Positions 1-7,439 of a stretch of DNA of 64,000 nt are shown in pieces. The notes under the pieces are model-generated. The model was not told where the DNA came from, did not search any database, and saw nothing but the letters and a program-made list of their open reading frames with translations. The stretch is from Flavobacterium piscisymbiosum (GTDB lineage: Bacteria; Bacteroidota; Bacteroidia; Flavobacteriales; Flavobacteriaceae). The stretch's first letter is position 1, and every line of letters starts with the position of its first letter. The DNA lies in the NCBI RefSeq assembly GCF_020905295.1, contig NZ_JAJJMM010000001.1, forward strand, positions 62,001 through 126,000. Direction: 5' to 3'. The position numbers were made by a program, and so were the translations under genes.

Positions 1-50
1 CAGTATATTTTTTTATCTTTGGAATTCAGATTTTTTAATCCAGATAACTT

Positions 51-58
51 TATCTTTG
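51..58 (+). promoter_or_regulatory. Bacteroidota -7 promoter box upstream of the HTH gene
   Basis: TATCTTTG matches the Bacteroidota -7 consensus TAnnTTTG and lies 25 nt before the ATG of the helix-turn-helix gene. A second identical box occurs at 14-21. No convincing -33 element is seen. Confidence 0.5.
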
Positions 59-83
59 AAACTTCAGAAAACTAACAATCATT

Positions 84-488
84 ATGGAACAGAAAATTCA
101 TCAGGGAAGAAATGTTAAACGCTTCAGGGAAATGCTTGGCATCAAACAAGAAGCTCTTGCTTATGATCTGGGAGAAGACTGGAATCAGAAGAAAATTTCA
201 ATGCTGGAACAGAAAGATGTAATTGAAGATAAACTGCTCAAACAGATTTCTGATTCTTTGAAAATTCCTGTTGAAGCTTTTCAGAATTTTGATGAAGAGC
301 AGGCGATAAATATTATTGCTAACACTTTTCATGAAGGAGCAATTGCAAATAATTCTGGATATATCAATTGTACATTTAATCCAATTGATAAAATTGTACA
401 AATACATGAAGAAAAAATTGCATTGTATGAGCGTATGCTGAAAGAAAAAGATGAAATGATGAAAAGGCTTGAACAATTAATCAAATAA
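84..488 (+). CDS. XRE-like helix-turn-helix transcriptional regulator
   Basis: A 134-residue protein. Residues about 10-65 (NVKRFREMLGIKQEALAYDL onwards) have the pattern of a Cro/C1-type HTH: a basic first helix, the 'IKQEALA' segment, and a tail with 'LLKQISDSLKIPVEAFQNF' typical of XRE proteins. The C-terminus (about 105-134) is charged and likely helical or coiled-coil. It is expected to act as a cytoplasmic DNA-binding regulator. It sits at the left edge of the accessory region, about 1.2 kb before the mobilisation genes, so it may regulate the mobile element; that is inference from position. A strong terminator follows at 564-589, which makes it monocistronic. Confidence 0.7.
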   Translation: MEQKIHQGRNVKRFREMLGIKQEALAYDLGEDWNQKKISMLEQKDVIEDKLLKQISDSLKIPVEAFQNFDEEQAINIIANTFHEGAIANNSGYINCTFNPIDKIVQIHEEKIALYERMLKEKDEMMKRLEQLIK

Positions 489-563
489 GTAAATGTCGAA
501 ATGATTCAAATTTGGAGAAAATCCAAAATCCAAATAAGCTTTTATAAAAGATATATTAATTCC

Positions 564-589
564 AAAAAGAGACTTTCGAGTCTCTTTTT
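564..589 (+). terminator. Rho-independent terminator with TTCG loop
   Basis: A perfect 11-bp stem (AAAAAGAGACT / AGTCTCTTTTT) closes a TTCG tetraloop and ends in a T run. It lies downstream of the HTH gene at 84-488. Confidence 0.85.
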
Positions 590-626
590 GTTTTCAAATA
601 CTCTCTAAATACCCAATACACAATTC

Positions 627-902
627 ATGAATAAAACTATAAATCTTAGAGTTAAAAAGGAAATTGACCGAACGAGTGAGGCTAAGGTGTTAAAGCTTAA
701 AGGAGCTTTAATCACAAAAGGATATACTGAAATAATTCATATCAAAGACGAAAACGAAGATTTTTACCTAAATACATTTTCAACTGATCCAGACAGGAAA
801 AAGGAAGCTGAAAATTATGTTCTGGAATTTATTACTTTTAACGGACTAAATGACAGCATATTTTTGATTGATAATGTAAAAAGCAATTTCACACTGCTTT
901 AG
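627..902 (+). CDS. Small hypothetical protein
   Basis: A 91-residue charged protein without signal peptide or membrane segment. I do not recognise a family. It starts after the terminator at 564-589 and ends just before a structured, gene-free stretch (946-1050). Its position in the accessory region beside the mobilisation genes suggests it belongs to the mobile element. Length and regular codon use make it a plausible real gene; function unknown. Confidence 0.5.
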   Translation: MNKTINLRVKKEIDRTSEAKVLKLKGALITKGYTEIIHIKDENEDFYLNTFSTDPDRKKEAENYVLEFITFNGLNDSIFLIDNVKSNFTLL

Positions 903-950
903 TATCAAACCTTCTAAATCATTTCTAAAACAAAAAAAGCAAAGCAAGAT

Positions 951-1044
951 ATTGGACACAGCCAGAGAAGTGCGCATAACATTTTTTCGTTCCTAAAAAA
1001 TGCCCTTCGGGACTTATAGCACTTCAGCTGTCTGACAGTCCAAT
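951..1044. repeat. Nested inverted repeats
   Basis: Three inverted-repeat pairs are nested around one centre: ATTGGAC (951-957) with GTCCAAT (1038-1044), AAGTGC (968-973) with GCACTT (1019-1024), and ATTTTTT (981-987) with AAAAAAT (995-1001). A small CCC-TTC-GGG hairpin lies inside at 1003-1011. The whole could fold as a long cruciform or a structured RNA. No gene overlaps it convincingly. Confidence 0.55.
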
Positions 1045-1202
1045 TAAAGACTGCTTTCTTTTTTCCTTTTCTTTTAAAAATATTTTCGACAGATATCACC
1101 TTTCTAAACACATAAAAGCCAGTAAATTAAAAACAAGAATTAAAGATTTTACTATATATTTATCTCTAAATAAAACAGAAGATTTCCAATTCTATAATTC
1201 AT

Positions 1203-1445
1203 TTGCTTATGAATCGTCTCAAAATTCTTTTTGTAATTCTTTTAAGCCTTTTATTCTTTGCCCTTGCATTTTTTTTACATCGCTATGAAAAAACCAAGAT
1301 CTTGGAAAAGGAGCTTTCCCGCATTGATAAAGAAATTTATTTAAAAGAGGTTTATTATAAAAAGAAAGTAAAAGAGTTTGAAGAGCTGGAAAAGAAACAT
1401 AAAAAGCAGACTGACCAACTAAAATCGGAGCTGTCAATTAAATGA
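1203..1445 (+). CDS. Small membrane-anchored coiled-coil protein
   Basis: An 80-residue protein. Residues about 6-26 form a hydrophobic segment (ILFVILLSLLFFALAFFL); the remainder is strongly charged with heptad-like spacing (EKELSRID...KKKVKEFEELEKKHKK) and is probably a coiled coil. The topology suggests a single inner-membrane anchor with a helical tail. It resembles in shape the small accessory membrane proteins found beside mobilisation modules, but no family is recognised. It lies about 300 bp upstream of the mobC-like gene. Confidence 0.5.
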   Translation: MLMNRLKILFVILLSLLFFALAFFLHRYEKTKILEKELSRIDKEIYLKEVYYKKKVKEFEELEKKHKKQTDQLKSELSIK

Positions 1446-1632
1446 ATTTTATGATTCTTAAATCTCTAGTTTAAATATCCTATCTTAAAAGTTGCTTAGA
1501 AAACGCTTCAAAAAGATAACAGCCAACAGCTATCATGCGCAAAATTTACTTAGGATAGGAATCTTCAAAAGATAAACTTAATTTAGTATTTAGACTTTTA
1601 AAATTCTTCAAGATGCCACGTTCCTGCATCTA

Positions 1633-1669
1633 GCAAGATGAACGGTTGTTTAACAACCGCCTATCTTGC
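1633..1669. repeat. Two-part palindrome upstream of mob genes (possible oriT or attenuator)
   Basis: An outer pair GCAAGAT (1633-1639) / ATCTTGC (1663-1669) encloses, with symmetric 3-nt spacers, an inner perfect 8-bp pair CGGTTGTT (1643-1650) / AACAACCG (1652-1659). It lies 72 nt before the MobC-like gene. Transfer origins of small mobilisable elements commonly lie just upstream of the mob genes and contain inverted repeats, so an oriT role is a reasonable inference. The rest of the 1446-1740 gap shows nothing else I can name. Confidence 0.5.
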
Positions 1670-1740
1670 CACCTATTGCCTCGGAACTCGGCGGTGGAGA
1701 ATCTTAAAAGCAAAGAGTTTGATAATAATGAAAATGAAAG

Positions 1741-2133
1741 ATGATGAAAAGAGAAAATTCAAACAGAACACGAATTGTGGGACTGCGATTCACTCCTTTG
1801 GAGTATGCCGAACTGGAAAAAAGATTCAGAGCAAGCACCTGCCGAAAATTAAGCGACCACATCAGAAGCCACTTATTCAACAAACCAATTGTCGCCACTT
1901 ACAGAAACCAGTCTTTAGACGAACTGATGGAAGAGACAGCTGTGCTTACTTCCGAATTACGGGCAATCGGCAATAATATCAATCAGATTGCCAGAAAGAT
2001 AAACACGCTCAAAACAGTTCCCGATTTCAAAGGACACCTTTATCTGTTCGAGATCCAGAGAAAAAGGCTTTTTGATAAAATGGAGGAGGTCTCAAGCCAC
2101 ACTCAGAAAATAGCAGAAAAATGGTTGCAGTGA
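1741..2133 (+). CDS. MobC-like mobilisation (relaxosome) protein
   Basis: A 130-residue basic protein. The N-terminus (RTRIVGLRFTPLEYAELEKR) has the ribbon-helix-helix-like pattern of MobC/BfmC-type accessory proteins, and the middle contains the typical 'ELRAIGNNINQIARKIN' segment of that family. These proteins bind the transfer origin and help the relaxase nick it. The gene overlaps the relaxase start by 13 bp, so the two are translationally coupled. An alternative start is the second Met at 1744. Codon use resembles the relaxase gene. Confidence 0.85.
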   Translation: MMKRENSNRTRIVGLRFTPLEYAELEKRFRASTCRKLSDHIRSHLFNKPIVATYRNQSLDELMEETAVLTSELRAIGNNINQIARKINTLKTVPDFKGHLYLFEIQRKRLFDKMEEVSSHTQKIAEKWLQ

Positions 2134-3365
2134 TAAAAACAAGTTCGTCCATAAGAGCCGTTCTGAATTACAACGAGAATAAAGTTGAAATCGGAAAAGC
2201 TGAATGCATCAGTGCTGTAAATTATCCGCTGGAATTGGAAAAACTGAGTTCCTCTTCAAAATTAAACCGCTTTCTGAAACTGGCAGAACTCAATACCAAT
2301 GTGAGGCGGAATACGGTGCATATCTCTCTCAACTTTGATCCTTCGGAAAATCATTCGAAAGAAAAACTGGCTGAAATAGCAGACACTTATATGGAAAAAC
2401 TGGGATTCGGCAGACAGCCTTATCTGGTATACCAGCATTATGATGCAGGACATCCGCACTGCCATATAGTGACAAACAACATTCAGAGAGACGGTAAAAG
2501 AATTGACCTGCATTTATTAGGAATCAGAAAATCAGAACCTGCCCGAAAAGAAATTGAAGAGATGTTCGGACTTGTAAAAGCAGAAGGAAGAAAACAGAAA
2601 GAACAATTTTCGTTAAATCCGATAGATATCGGCAGAGTCCAATACGGAAAAGCAGAGTCCAAAAAGGCTATCAATTCAGTTTTAAATCAGGTGTTGTTTG
2701 ACTATAAATATTCAAGTCTGCCTGAACTCAATGCGGTTTTAAATCTTTATAATGTCCATGCTGACAGAGGAAGCGAGGAATCGAGAGTTTTTAAAAATAA
2801 TGGATTGCTTTACAAGATCCTTGACGAGAATTCAAAACCGATAGGCGTGCCGATAAAAGCCAGCGAATTCTACAGCAGACCTACTTTAAAATTTCTGGAA
2901 GGAAAGTTTAAGTCTAATGAAGCTGAGAAAGAACCCTATAAAAAATATGTGAAAAATGTCATAAATCTGGTTTTCATTCGCGAAGACATAATTTCTCCCG
3001 AAAAATTATCGAAGATATTAGAACGAGAAAGCATTAATATGATACTGAGAAAAAGCAATGAAGGAAAGCTTTACGGAATAACTTACGTTGACCATAAAAC
3101 CAGATCAGTCTTCAACGGAAGCAGTCTGGGAAAGGAATTTAGTGCAAAGGGGATTCAAGAAAGCTGTGCCATGCACATTCTTACACTTGAAAGGAAATAC
3201 CAAAAGTCCAACTCAACAGGTTCAGCAAACTTTCAAGATGTTGAATTAAGAGAGTATGTAAAAGAAAATCTTACAAATATTCTACTTCGTGGAGAGAAAG
3301 TAAATGACTATGTATCAAAACAATTTAAGCAAAAGAAGAAAAGAAGAATTCATAAAGGACTTTAA
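2121..3365 (+). CDS. MobA-like relaxase/mobilisation nuclease
   Basis: A 414-residue protein. The N-terminal half is a relaxase domain of the MobA/VirD2 type: 'NTNVRRNTVHISLNFDPSE' (about 58-76) is followed by 'HYDAGHPHCHIVTNNI' (about 106-121), which carries the HxH metal-binding histidines of HUH relaxases. The C-terminal half is less conserved and ends very basic (KQKKKRRIHK). It should nick the element at its transfer origin and pilot the strand during conjugation driven by another element, since no type IV secretion genes are seen here. It overlaps the MobC-like gene. A hairpin follows at 3371-3394. Confidence 0.88.
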   Translation: MVAVIKTSSSIRAVLNYNENKVEIGKAECISAVNYPLELEKLSSSSKLNRFLKLAELNTNVRRNTVHISLNFDPSENHSKEKLAEIADTYMEKLGFGRQPYLVYQHYDAGHPHCHIVTNNIQRDGKRIDLHLLGIRKSEPARKEIEEMFGLVKAEGRKQKEQFSLNPIDIGRVQYGKAESKKAINSVLNQVLFDYKYSSLPELNAVLNLYNVHADRGSEESRVFKNNGLLYKILDENSKPIGVPIKASEFYSRPTLKFLEGKFKSNEAEKEPYKKYVKNVINLVFIREDIISPEKLSKILERESINMILRKSNEGKLYGITYVDHKTRSVFNGSSLGKEFSAKGIQESCAMHILTLERKYQKSNSTGSANFQDVELREYVKENLTNILLRGEKVNDYVSKQFKQKKKRRIHKGL

Positions 3366-3370
3366 AAATC

Positions 3371-3394
3371 TAAGGGTGTATTTTTACACCCTTA
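3371..3394 (+). terminator. Hairpin downstream of the relaxase gene
   Basis: A perfect 10-bp stem (TAAGGGTGTA / TACACCCTTA) closes a TTTT loop 5 nt after the relaxase stop. There is no T run afterwards, so intrinsic termination is probable but not certain. Confidence 0.55.
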
Positions 3395-3461
3395 ACTTTG
3401 TCTCCACTATTTCTTATTCATTCCAATTTTTGGTTTAATTTTCGCACCGCTAAAGTTGAAA

Positions 3462-3923
3462 TCATTTTAAATCTATTCCAAATATTTCTTTTATTGCCCA
3501 TAAAATTACAACTACTAATAAACCTGATATTAGTTTGTTTTCTGAAATAAGTTTCCAAATATTCAATATTAATGAACTTGCTTTTACTTCGGTTTTTGGA
3601 TTTATAGTTGTGTTACTTGTTATCGAATTATTTGATGATTGGTTTCCATAATTATTCCCTGCAATATAGTTTTCAGCAATAATTGTCGATTTAACTTTTT
3701 CTCTACTATCTTCTTCAAGGTATTTAATTCCTTTAAATTCAATTTTAGCAACTATGTTTTCATTAGTGATAACTCGACACTTAATATATTTTTCTTTTTT
3801 AAGGTTAGACAATGCATTTTTAAGACGATTTTTATCAGTGTCCATATTTGAAACATCAATTGGTTTTCCGTTATTATTTTCGGATAAATATTTAAGTATT
3901 TTATATTCTAAGTTGTCTTCCAT
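3462..3923 (-). CDS. Winged-helix-like protein with C-terminal membrane anchor (cassette gene)
   Basis: A 153-residue protein. Residues 1-70 look like a winged helix (EYKILKYLSENNNGK...NRLKNALSNLKKEKYIK). A low-complexity Asn/Ser/Thr linker follows (about 88-112), and the C-terminus has one hydrophobic segment (ISGLLVVVILWAIKEIF). It is the last gene of the minus-strand cassette array. Its start lies about 20 nt from the attC-like site at 3946-4077, as cassette genes usually do. No complete site is found after its stop, so the cassette may be cut by the junction with the mobilisation module. Function unknown. Confidence 0.6.
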   Translation of the reverse strand: MEDNLEYKILKYLSENNNGKPIDVSNMDTDKNRLKNALSNLKKEKYIKCRVITNENIVAKIEFKGIKYLEEDSREKVKSTIIAENYIAGNNYGNQSSNNSITSNTTINPKTEVKASSLILNIWKLISENKLISGLLVVVILWAIKEIFGIDLK

Positions 3924-3945
3924 ATTTCGGGTTTCTAAACTGAGG

Positions 3946-4077
3946 TATTACCTTCTCACGCTACATCCAGTTTGGGATTAAGTTAGCCTTATCTTCTAAT
4001 TTGCAAAATCTTCCAAATACAAAAACCCAACTTCAAATTAAGTCTAATGCCCAAATTACTTATTGCGTGAGTTGGTA
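3946..4077 (-). repeat. attC-like cassette recombination site A (diverged)
   Basis: A 132-bp imperfect palindrome with outer boxes TATTACC / GTTGGTA, an arm pair CTCACGC / GCGTGAG, and the block 'GTTTGGGATTAA' facing 'TCTAATGCCCAAAT'. The centre contains the shared 'CTTCCAAATACAAAA' block. It separates the genes at 3462-3923 and 4100-5071. Confidence 0.6.
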
Positions 4078-4099
4078 GTAATTTTTTTATTCGGTTAAT

Positions 4100-5071
4100 C
4101 TAGTTAGAACTTCTTCTAATTCTAATGTTCGTTCTTTTATTCATAAAGTTCATTGCAGTTATAAAAATTCCTTCTCTTCCAATTTTTATCTGCAAATCTT
4201 CAAATGAATATAAAAAATCTTTTTCTAAATCAATTTGTTTTGCCCAATTTATTTGAGTTTCGACTAATTTAGTTTTTTGCGGTGCAATAAGTTTTATTAA
4301 TAAAGATTGATATATTCTATTCAATTCTTTTTCCCACAAATCAGTATGCTTAGTTATACATTCTCCCCATTCCGCATTAGTTGTCCATTCACAATTATCA
4401 AAAGACTTTTCAATCCAATGAATTTTTTCTTCTGAATTTCCAGCAGATAAACGCCCACCTCTTAATTCTAATTTTTCATCTAAACTTTCTAATATTTTGG
4501 GACCATTTTCAATAACCCAATTTGCATTCCTTTGGTCATATTCGATACCGTGTGATGCTTTGTTTAAAGTGCTAATAATATCAATTAATGATATTTTTTC
4601 TGCATTTGTTATAATGTCTTCTTTTGCTAATGCTTCTATTAATCTAGTTACAGAAAATCTATTACTTTCAATACTATATTTGTCGGCTAAAGTTCTTAAT
4701 CTTTTTTCTATTTCTATTCTAAATCCTACTAAAGCTAATTCTTCATTCTTTTATGCAATTTCTATGAAAGTATAAGTTTCTGTATGTTTGCTTTCAATAA
4801 TTTCGGTTTTTGATTCAGTTTTTATAAGTCCAGCTTTTATAGCTTCATCTTCCAATTTTTTAAAATCTTGAAACTCTACTTTTAATCCTCCAGGTAATTC
4901 AACTGATTTCAATAAAGGTTCAAGCCAAGGTATGATGGCAATAATAATTAAAGTTATAAAAATTGCATCAATTTTAAGATTAGGTAAAAACAAATGGATT
5001 AGTCCAACTAAAATTGCAGAAATTGTAATGAAAATTTGTGTCTTCTTTTTAATTGTCATATTTCGTTCCAT
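4100..5071 (-). pseudogene. Two-TM protein with C-terminal LprI-like domain, interrupted by an in-frame stop
   Basis: Reading on the minus strand from the ATG at 5071, the frame gives a protein with two hydrophobic segments (residues about 10-50), then meets a TAA at 4753-4751. The same frame then stays fully open for 216 more codons to the stop at 4100. The distal part contains 'LNRIYQSLLIKLIAPQKTKL' and 'QINWAKQIDLE', which resemble the DUF1311/LprI lysozyme-inhibitor-like domain. Total length would be 323 codons. One base change in the TAA (for example from CAA or GAA) restores the gene. The interruption may be a true nonsense mutation, a sequencing error or read-through. The gene lies between two attC-like sites, so it is a single cassette. 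Confidence 0.75.
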
Positions 5072-5090
5072 TTTTCTGTGTTAAACTTAC

Positions 5091-5224
5091 TGCGAACTTT
5101 TTGACGTTTAGCAAGTTTCCGACGTTCAAAAAGAATTATTTTTCTGTTAAAGATAAAATTTCTTGCGAAGCGCGAAACGTGATTTTACCGCCGAATTCGT
5201 AATCTTGCCTAACGGCTTTTAGCA
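5091..5224 (-). repeat. attC-like cassette site B (diverged)
   Basis: Outer boxes TGCGAAC and TTTAGCA bound 134 bp. The right end, GGCTTTTAGCAG, differs by one base from the GGCTGTTAGCAG of the better conserved sites. The interior differs most from the other sites. The stop codon of the gene at 5219-5704 lies inside the right-hand box. Confidence 0.55.
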
Positions 5225-5704
5225 GTAGGTCTTATTTTCGGCAATATATTTTGTTATTTCAAATTGCTTCAATTCTTCCATATTCTTTTGAGATATATTT
5301 ATCCCCCATTCTGGTTTGCTTTTTTGCCCATCTTTTTCATAATTTTTATCTGTGAAAAGTGATGTTGGATTCCTCCAAACTTTTGATGGAATAAAAAACA
5401 CAGAAGGCATTTCATTGTTTTTCAGTATTACTAATACTAAATATAAATTTTCTCTCAATTCATTTTTCCATTTATCTTTCGTCACAAAAATATATCCTGT
5501 TTTTTCTCTTACAGTTTTAACTTGAACATCAATGTGCTTATCATTGTCACTTCTTATTATGAAATCAATTCCCTTGTTGTCAACTTCACTTGTATAAATG
5601 TCAAAACCTGCAAATGTCATCCAAATTTTTGCCCAATATTCTCCAATTTTTCCAACTTGCAAATTGTTTAAATGGTCAAAAGTAAAATCATCAAATTTTG
5701 TCAT
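5219..5704 (-). CDS. DUF4365-like (PD-(D/E)XK nuclease-fold) cassette protein
   Basis: A 161-residue protein. 'VGKIGEYWAKIWMTFAGFDIYTSEVDNKGIDFIIR' (given here as one region, residues about 17-51) is followed by 'HIDVQVKTVRE'. This is the E...D...QVK pattern of the restriction-endonuclease-like fold (E22 area, D46 area, then Q-x-K). The family is often annotated DUF4365; it may cleave or bind nucleic acid, but activity is inferred. The stop codon is inside the R''-like box of the attC-like site at 5091-5224, and the start is about 40 nt from the site at 5742-5874, a tight one-gene cassette. Confidence 0.65.
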   Translation of the reverse strand: MTKFDDFTFDHLNNLQVGKIGEYWAKIWMTFAGFDIYTSEVDNKGIDFIIRSDNDKHIDVQVKTVREKTGYIFVTKDKWKNELRENLYLVLVILKNNEMPSVFFIPSKVWRNPTSLFTDKNYEKDGQKSKPEWGINISQKNMEELKQFEITKYIAENKTYC

Positions 5705-5741
5705 TATTAGTTTTTCTTTTATAAGATTGCGGAAGTATTAC

Positions 5742-5874
5742 GGATAACGTTCTCGTGCTCCACGTAGTTTCTGGTTATGGAAACCAAATCTTCGGATAAG
5801 TAGTAATTTATCATGCACAAAACCAACTTCAAATTTAGCCAATTCCCCGAATTGCTTATAGCGTGTGTTGGTGG
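5742..5874 (-). repeat. attC-like cassette site C (diverged)
   Basis: Outer boxes GGATAAC and GTTGGTG bound 133 bp. The left part contains 'ATAACGTTCTCG', close to the 'TAACGTTCTGG' of better conserved sites, and the right part has 'CTTCAAATTTAGCCAA'. Confidence 0.55.
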
Positions 5875-5882
5875 TAGTAATT

Positions 5883-6530
5883 TTATGCGTTTCTGCCAAA
5901 CCAAATTAAACTTCTTTCAGATTTCGGCATTATATTTTCATAAACATCTTGATACTCAATTGATACTTTATATTTCGAAATGTTTTCACGAATTAATCTT
6001 CTATTTTCTTTACTAATTTCATCATCATCTTCGCTCTTAAATAGAAATAATTGAAATTTTTCACTTGCTTTCATTACGATTCCTATAATGTTTCCTGTAT
6101 AGTTGTCATAATCATCATTTATTAATTCGGGTAAACAATCATAAATTCTATTCATTTCCGTATTATTAGTTTCATTAATTATCGTATATTTTTTAATAAT
6201 TAATGGTCCGTTCCCTTTGTTTTCTATAAAAATCTCCATAAAGTCTTCAGCATCAAAATACCCAATATGAAGAATTGGTCTGTGTTTTAGTTGTTCAATC
6301 TTAATATTTGCTTCGTTTCGTTTTTCAGATATTATTCCCAAATAATAAGTTACTAAAACACCCAACAATGCAATAATTGGCATAAATGTTCCATTTACAT
6401 AATCTCCAAAATTGCCCCAAATTTCTGTGTCCTTTGATATTGTTGAACTACTGAAATTAATCATATAGATAATTATAGGAAATATTAAAATCAATAATAA
6501 TATTATAATTCGGAAGTTTTTATTTTTCAT
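5883..6530 (-). CDS. Two-TM membrane protein (cassette gene)
   Basis: A 215-residue protein. Two hydrophobic segments are clear: residues about 8-27 (IILLLILIFPIIIYMINF) and about 50-68 (FMPIIALLGVLVTYYLGI). The rest is a soluble domain that begins 'LKHRPILHIGYF' and resembles the beta-rich C-terminal domain of many hypothetical two-TM proteins of mobile gene cassettes. The family is not recognised. It lies between sites at 5742-5874 and 6556-6697, with its stop 9 nt from the former. Confidence 0.6.
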   Translation of the reverse strand: MKNKNFRIIILLLILIFPIIIYMINFSSSTISKDTEIWGNFGDYVNGTFMPIIALLGVLVTYYLGIISEKRNEANIKIEQLKHRPILHIGYFDAEDFMEIFIENKGNGPLIIKKYTIINETNNTEMNRIYDCLPELINDDYDNYTGNIIGIVMKASEKFQLFLFKSEDDDEISKENRRLIRENISKYKVSIEYQDVYENIMPKSERSLIWFGRNA

Positions 6531-6555
6531 TTATTATTCTCATTTTTTTGGATTA

Positions 6556-6697
6556 CTGCCACCAAAGTTCTGCCGCGTGGCGAGGTTGGGGACTAAATTA
6601 AGATTTATGTTTTCGGTTAAGCACTAGTCTTTTCAAATACAAAACCATCTTTAAATTAAGCCTAAAACATCAATCTTGCCAAACGGTTATTAGGAGT
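6556..6697 (-). repeat. attC-like cassette site D (diverged ends)
   Basis: About 142 bp with the arm pair 'GCGTGGCGAGGTTGGGG' facing 'CATCAATCTTGCCAAACGG' and the central 'TTTTCGGTTAA...CAAATACAAAACCATC' block shared with other sites. The outer boxes have decayed (CACCAAA and ATTAGGA). Confidence 0.6.
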
Positions 6698-7064
6698 AGG
6701 TGTTTTGAGGTATTTCTCCTGTCTCAATTAAATTGTGAAACTCTTCCGCACTTAACGATATAACATTTTGTTCTTCTGCTTTTTTTATTTTAGATGGTCC
6801 AGCATTTTCTCCACAACACAAAAAATTTAAATTAACTGTTATGCTTTTCGCGATATGAAAATTATTTTCTTCTGCTAATTTAGTTAATACACTTTTTTCG
6901 GTCGGTGAAAATCCCGTAAAACAGATTTCTATTTTAGGTTCTGCTTTAGGCTTTAATGCATATACTATATCCCAACCTTGTCTTTCTGTTAAATCATTTA
7001 GCTCTAATTCTGATAATATAGTATTAGAACGCAATATTCGTATTAGTTTTTCTGATAATGCCAT
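6690..7064 (-). CDS. Stand-alone BRCT-domain protein (cassette gene)
   Basis: A 124-residue protein. Residues about 45-115 form a BRCT domain: 'KIEICFTGFSPTEKSVLTKL' (the FTG start), 'FHIAKSITVNLNFLCCGENA', then 'PSKIKKAEEQNVISLSAEEF'. This is the version seen at the end of NAD-dependent DNA ligase LigA. BRCT domains bind phosphorylated proteins or DNA ends. Here it is alone, without ligase or polymerase parts. It shares a cassette with the small gene at 7069-7281, 4 nt upstream, so the two are probably co-translated. Its stop codon falls in the end box of the adjacent attC-like site. Confidence 0.75.
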   Translation of the reverse strand: MALSEKLIRILRSNTILSELELNDLTERQGWDIVYALKPKAEPKIEICFTGFSPTEKSVLTKLAEENNFHIAKSITVNLNFLCCGENAGPSKIKKAEEQNVISLSAEEFHNLIETGEIPQNTYS

Positions 7065-7068
7065 TTAT

Positions 7069-7281
7069 TTAATGATTTTGAAAGAAGACTTCAACTATTT
7101 CATTTTGTGTAATATTTTTGATTTCGCAATGTCCCAAATGTTCATATTCTTCCCAAGAAAGAACATCTTCAATTTCGAAATTATCATCAGATAACATTTC
7201 AAACATAGAAGTGTTGTTCTCTTCAGTCGAAACATATACAAACCCTTTTTGGTAATCAATCTTTTTTACAATTGCTTTCAT
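7069..7281 (-). CDS. Small acidic hypothetical protein (cassette gene)
   Basis: A 70-residue acidic protein with no membrane segment. It starts about 30 nt after the box of the attC-like site at 7311-7439 and ends 4 nt before the BRCT gene. The tight spacing suggests a two-gene cassette, perhaps partners. 'MKAIVKKIDYQKGFVYVST' suggests an OB-like or cold-shock-like small beta barrel, but this is only a guess. Confidence 0.55.
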   Translation of the reverse strand: MKAIVKKIDYQKGFVYVSTEENNTSMFEMLSDDNFEIEDVLSWEEYEHLGHCEIKNITQNEIVEVFFQNH

Positions 7282-7310
7282 TTTTGACGTTATTTTTTGG
7301 TTACACTTAC

Positions 7311-7439
7311 CGCTGACGTTCTGGCGCTACACGAGGTTTGGGATTAAATTAAGCCTATCCTTCAGATTTGCCAAATCTTCAAAATACAAGACCTTTTTTA
7401 AATTTAGCCTAATACCCAAATCTCGTGTAGCTGTTATGG
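7311..7439 (-). repeat. attC-like cassette site E
   Basis: A 129-bp palindrome. CGCTGACGTTCTGGCG at the left is followed by 'CTACACGAGGTTTGGG'; this arm faces 'CCCAAATCTCGTGTAG' on the right, before the end box GTTATGG. The inner parts 'GATTAAATTAAGCC' and 'TTTAGCCTAATACC' match other sites. Confidence 0.75.

Noticed and set aside
198..476. Reverse-strand open frame inside the HTH gene
   Set aside because: Phe/Ile-rich mirror of an AT-rich real gene with no family features.
914..1111. Short minus-strand frame
   Set aside because: It runs across the nested inverted repeats and has no protein-like composition.
1638..1976. 112-codon plus-strand frame
   Set aside because: It starts inside the palindrome at 1633-1669 and overlaps the well-supported MobC-like gene in another frame.
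4497..4775. Plus-strand frame over the LprI-like gene
   Set aside because: It is the complement of the interrupted minus-strand gene, which has coherent domains.
5719..6016. Frames over attC-like site C
   Set aside because: They are made of repeat sequence and conflict with the cassette genes.
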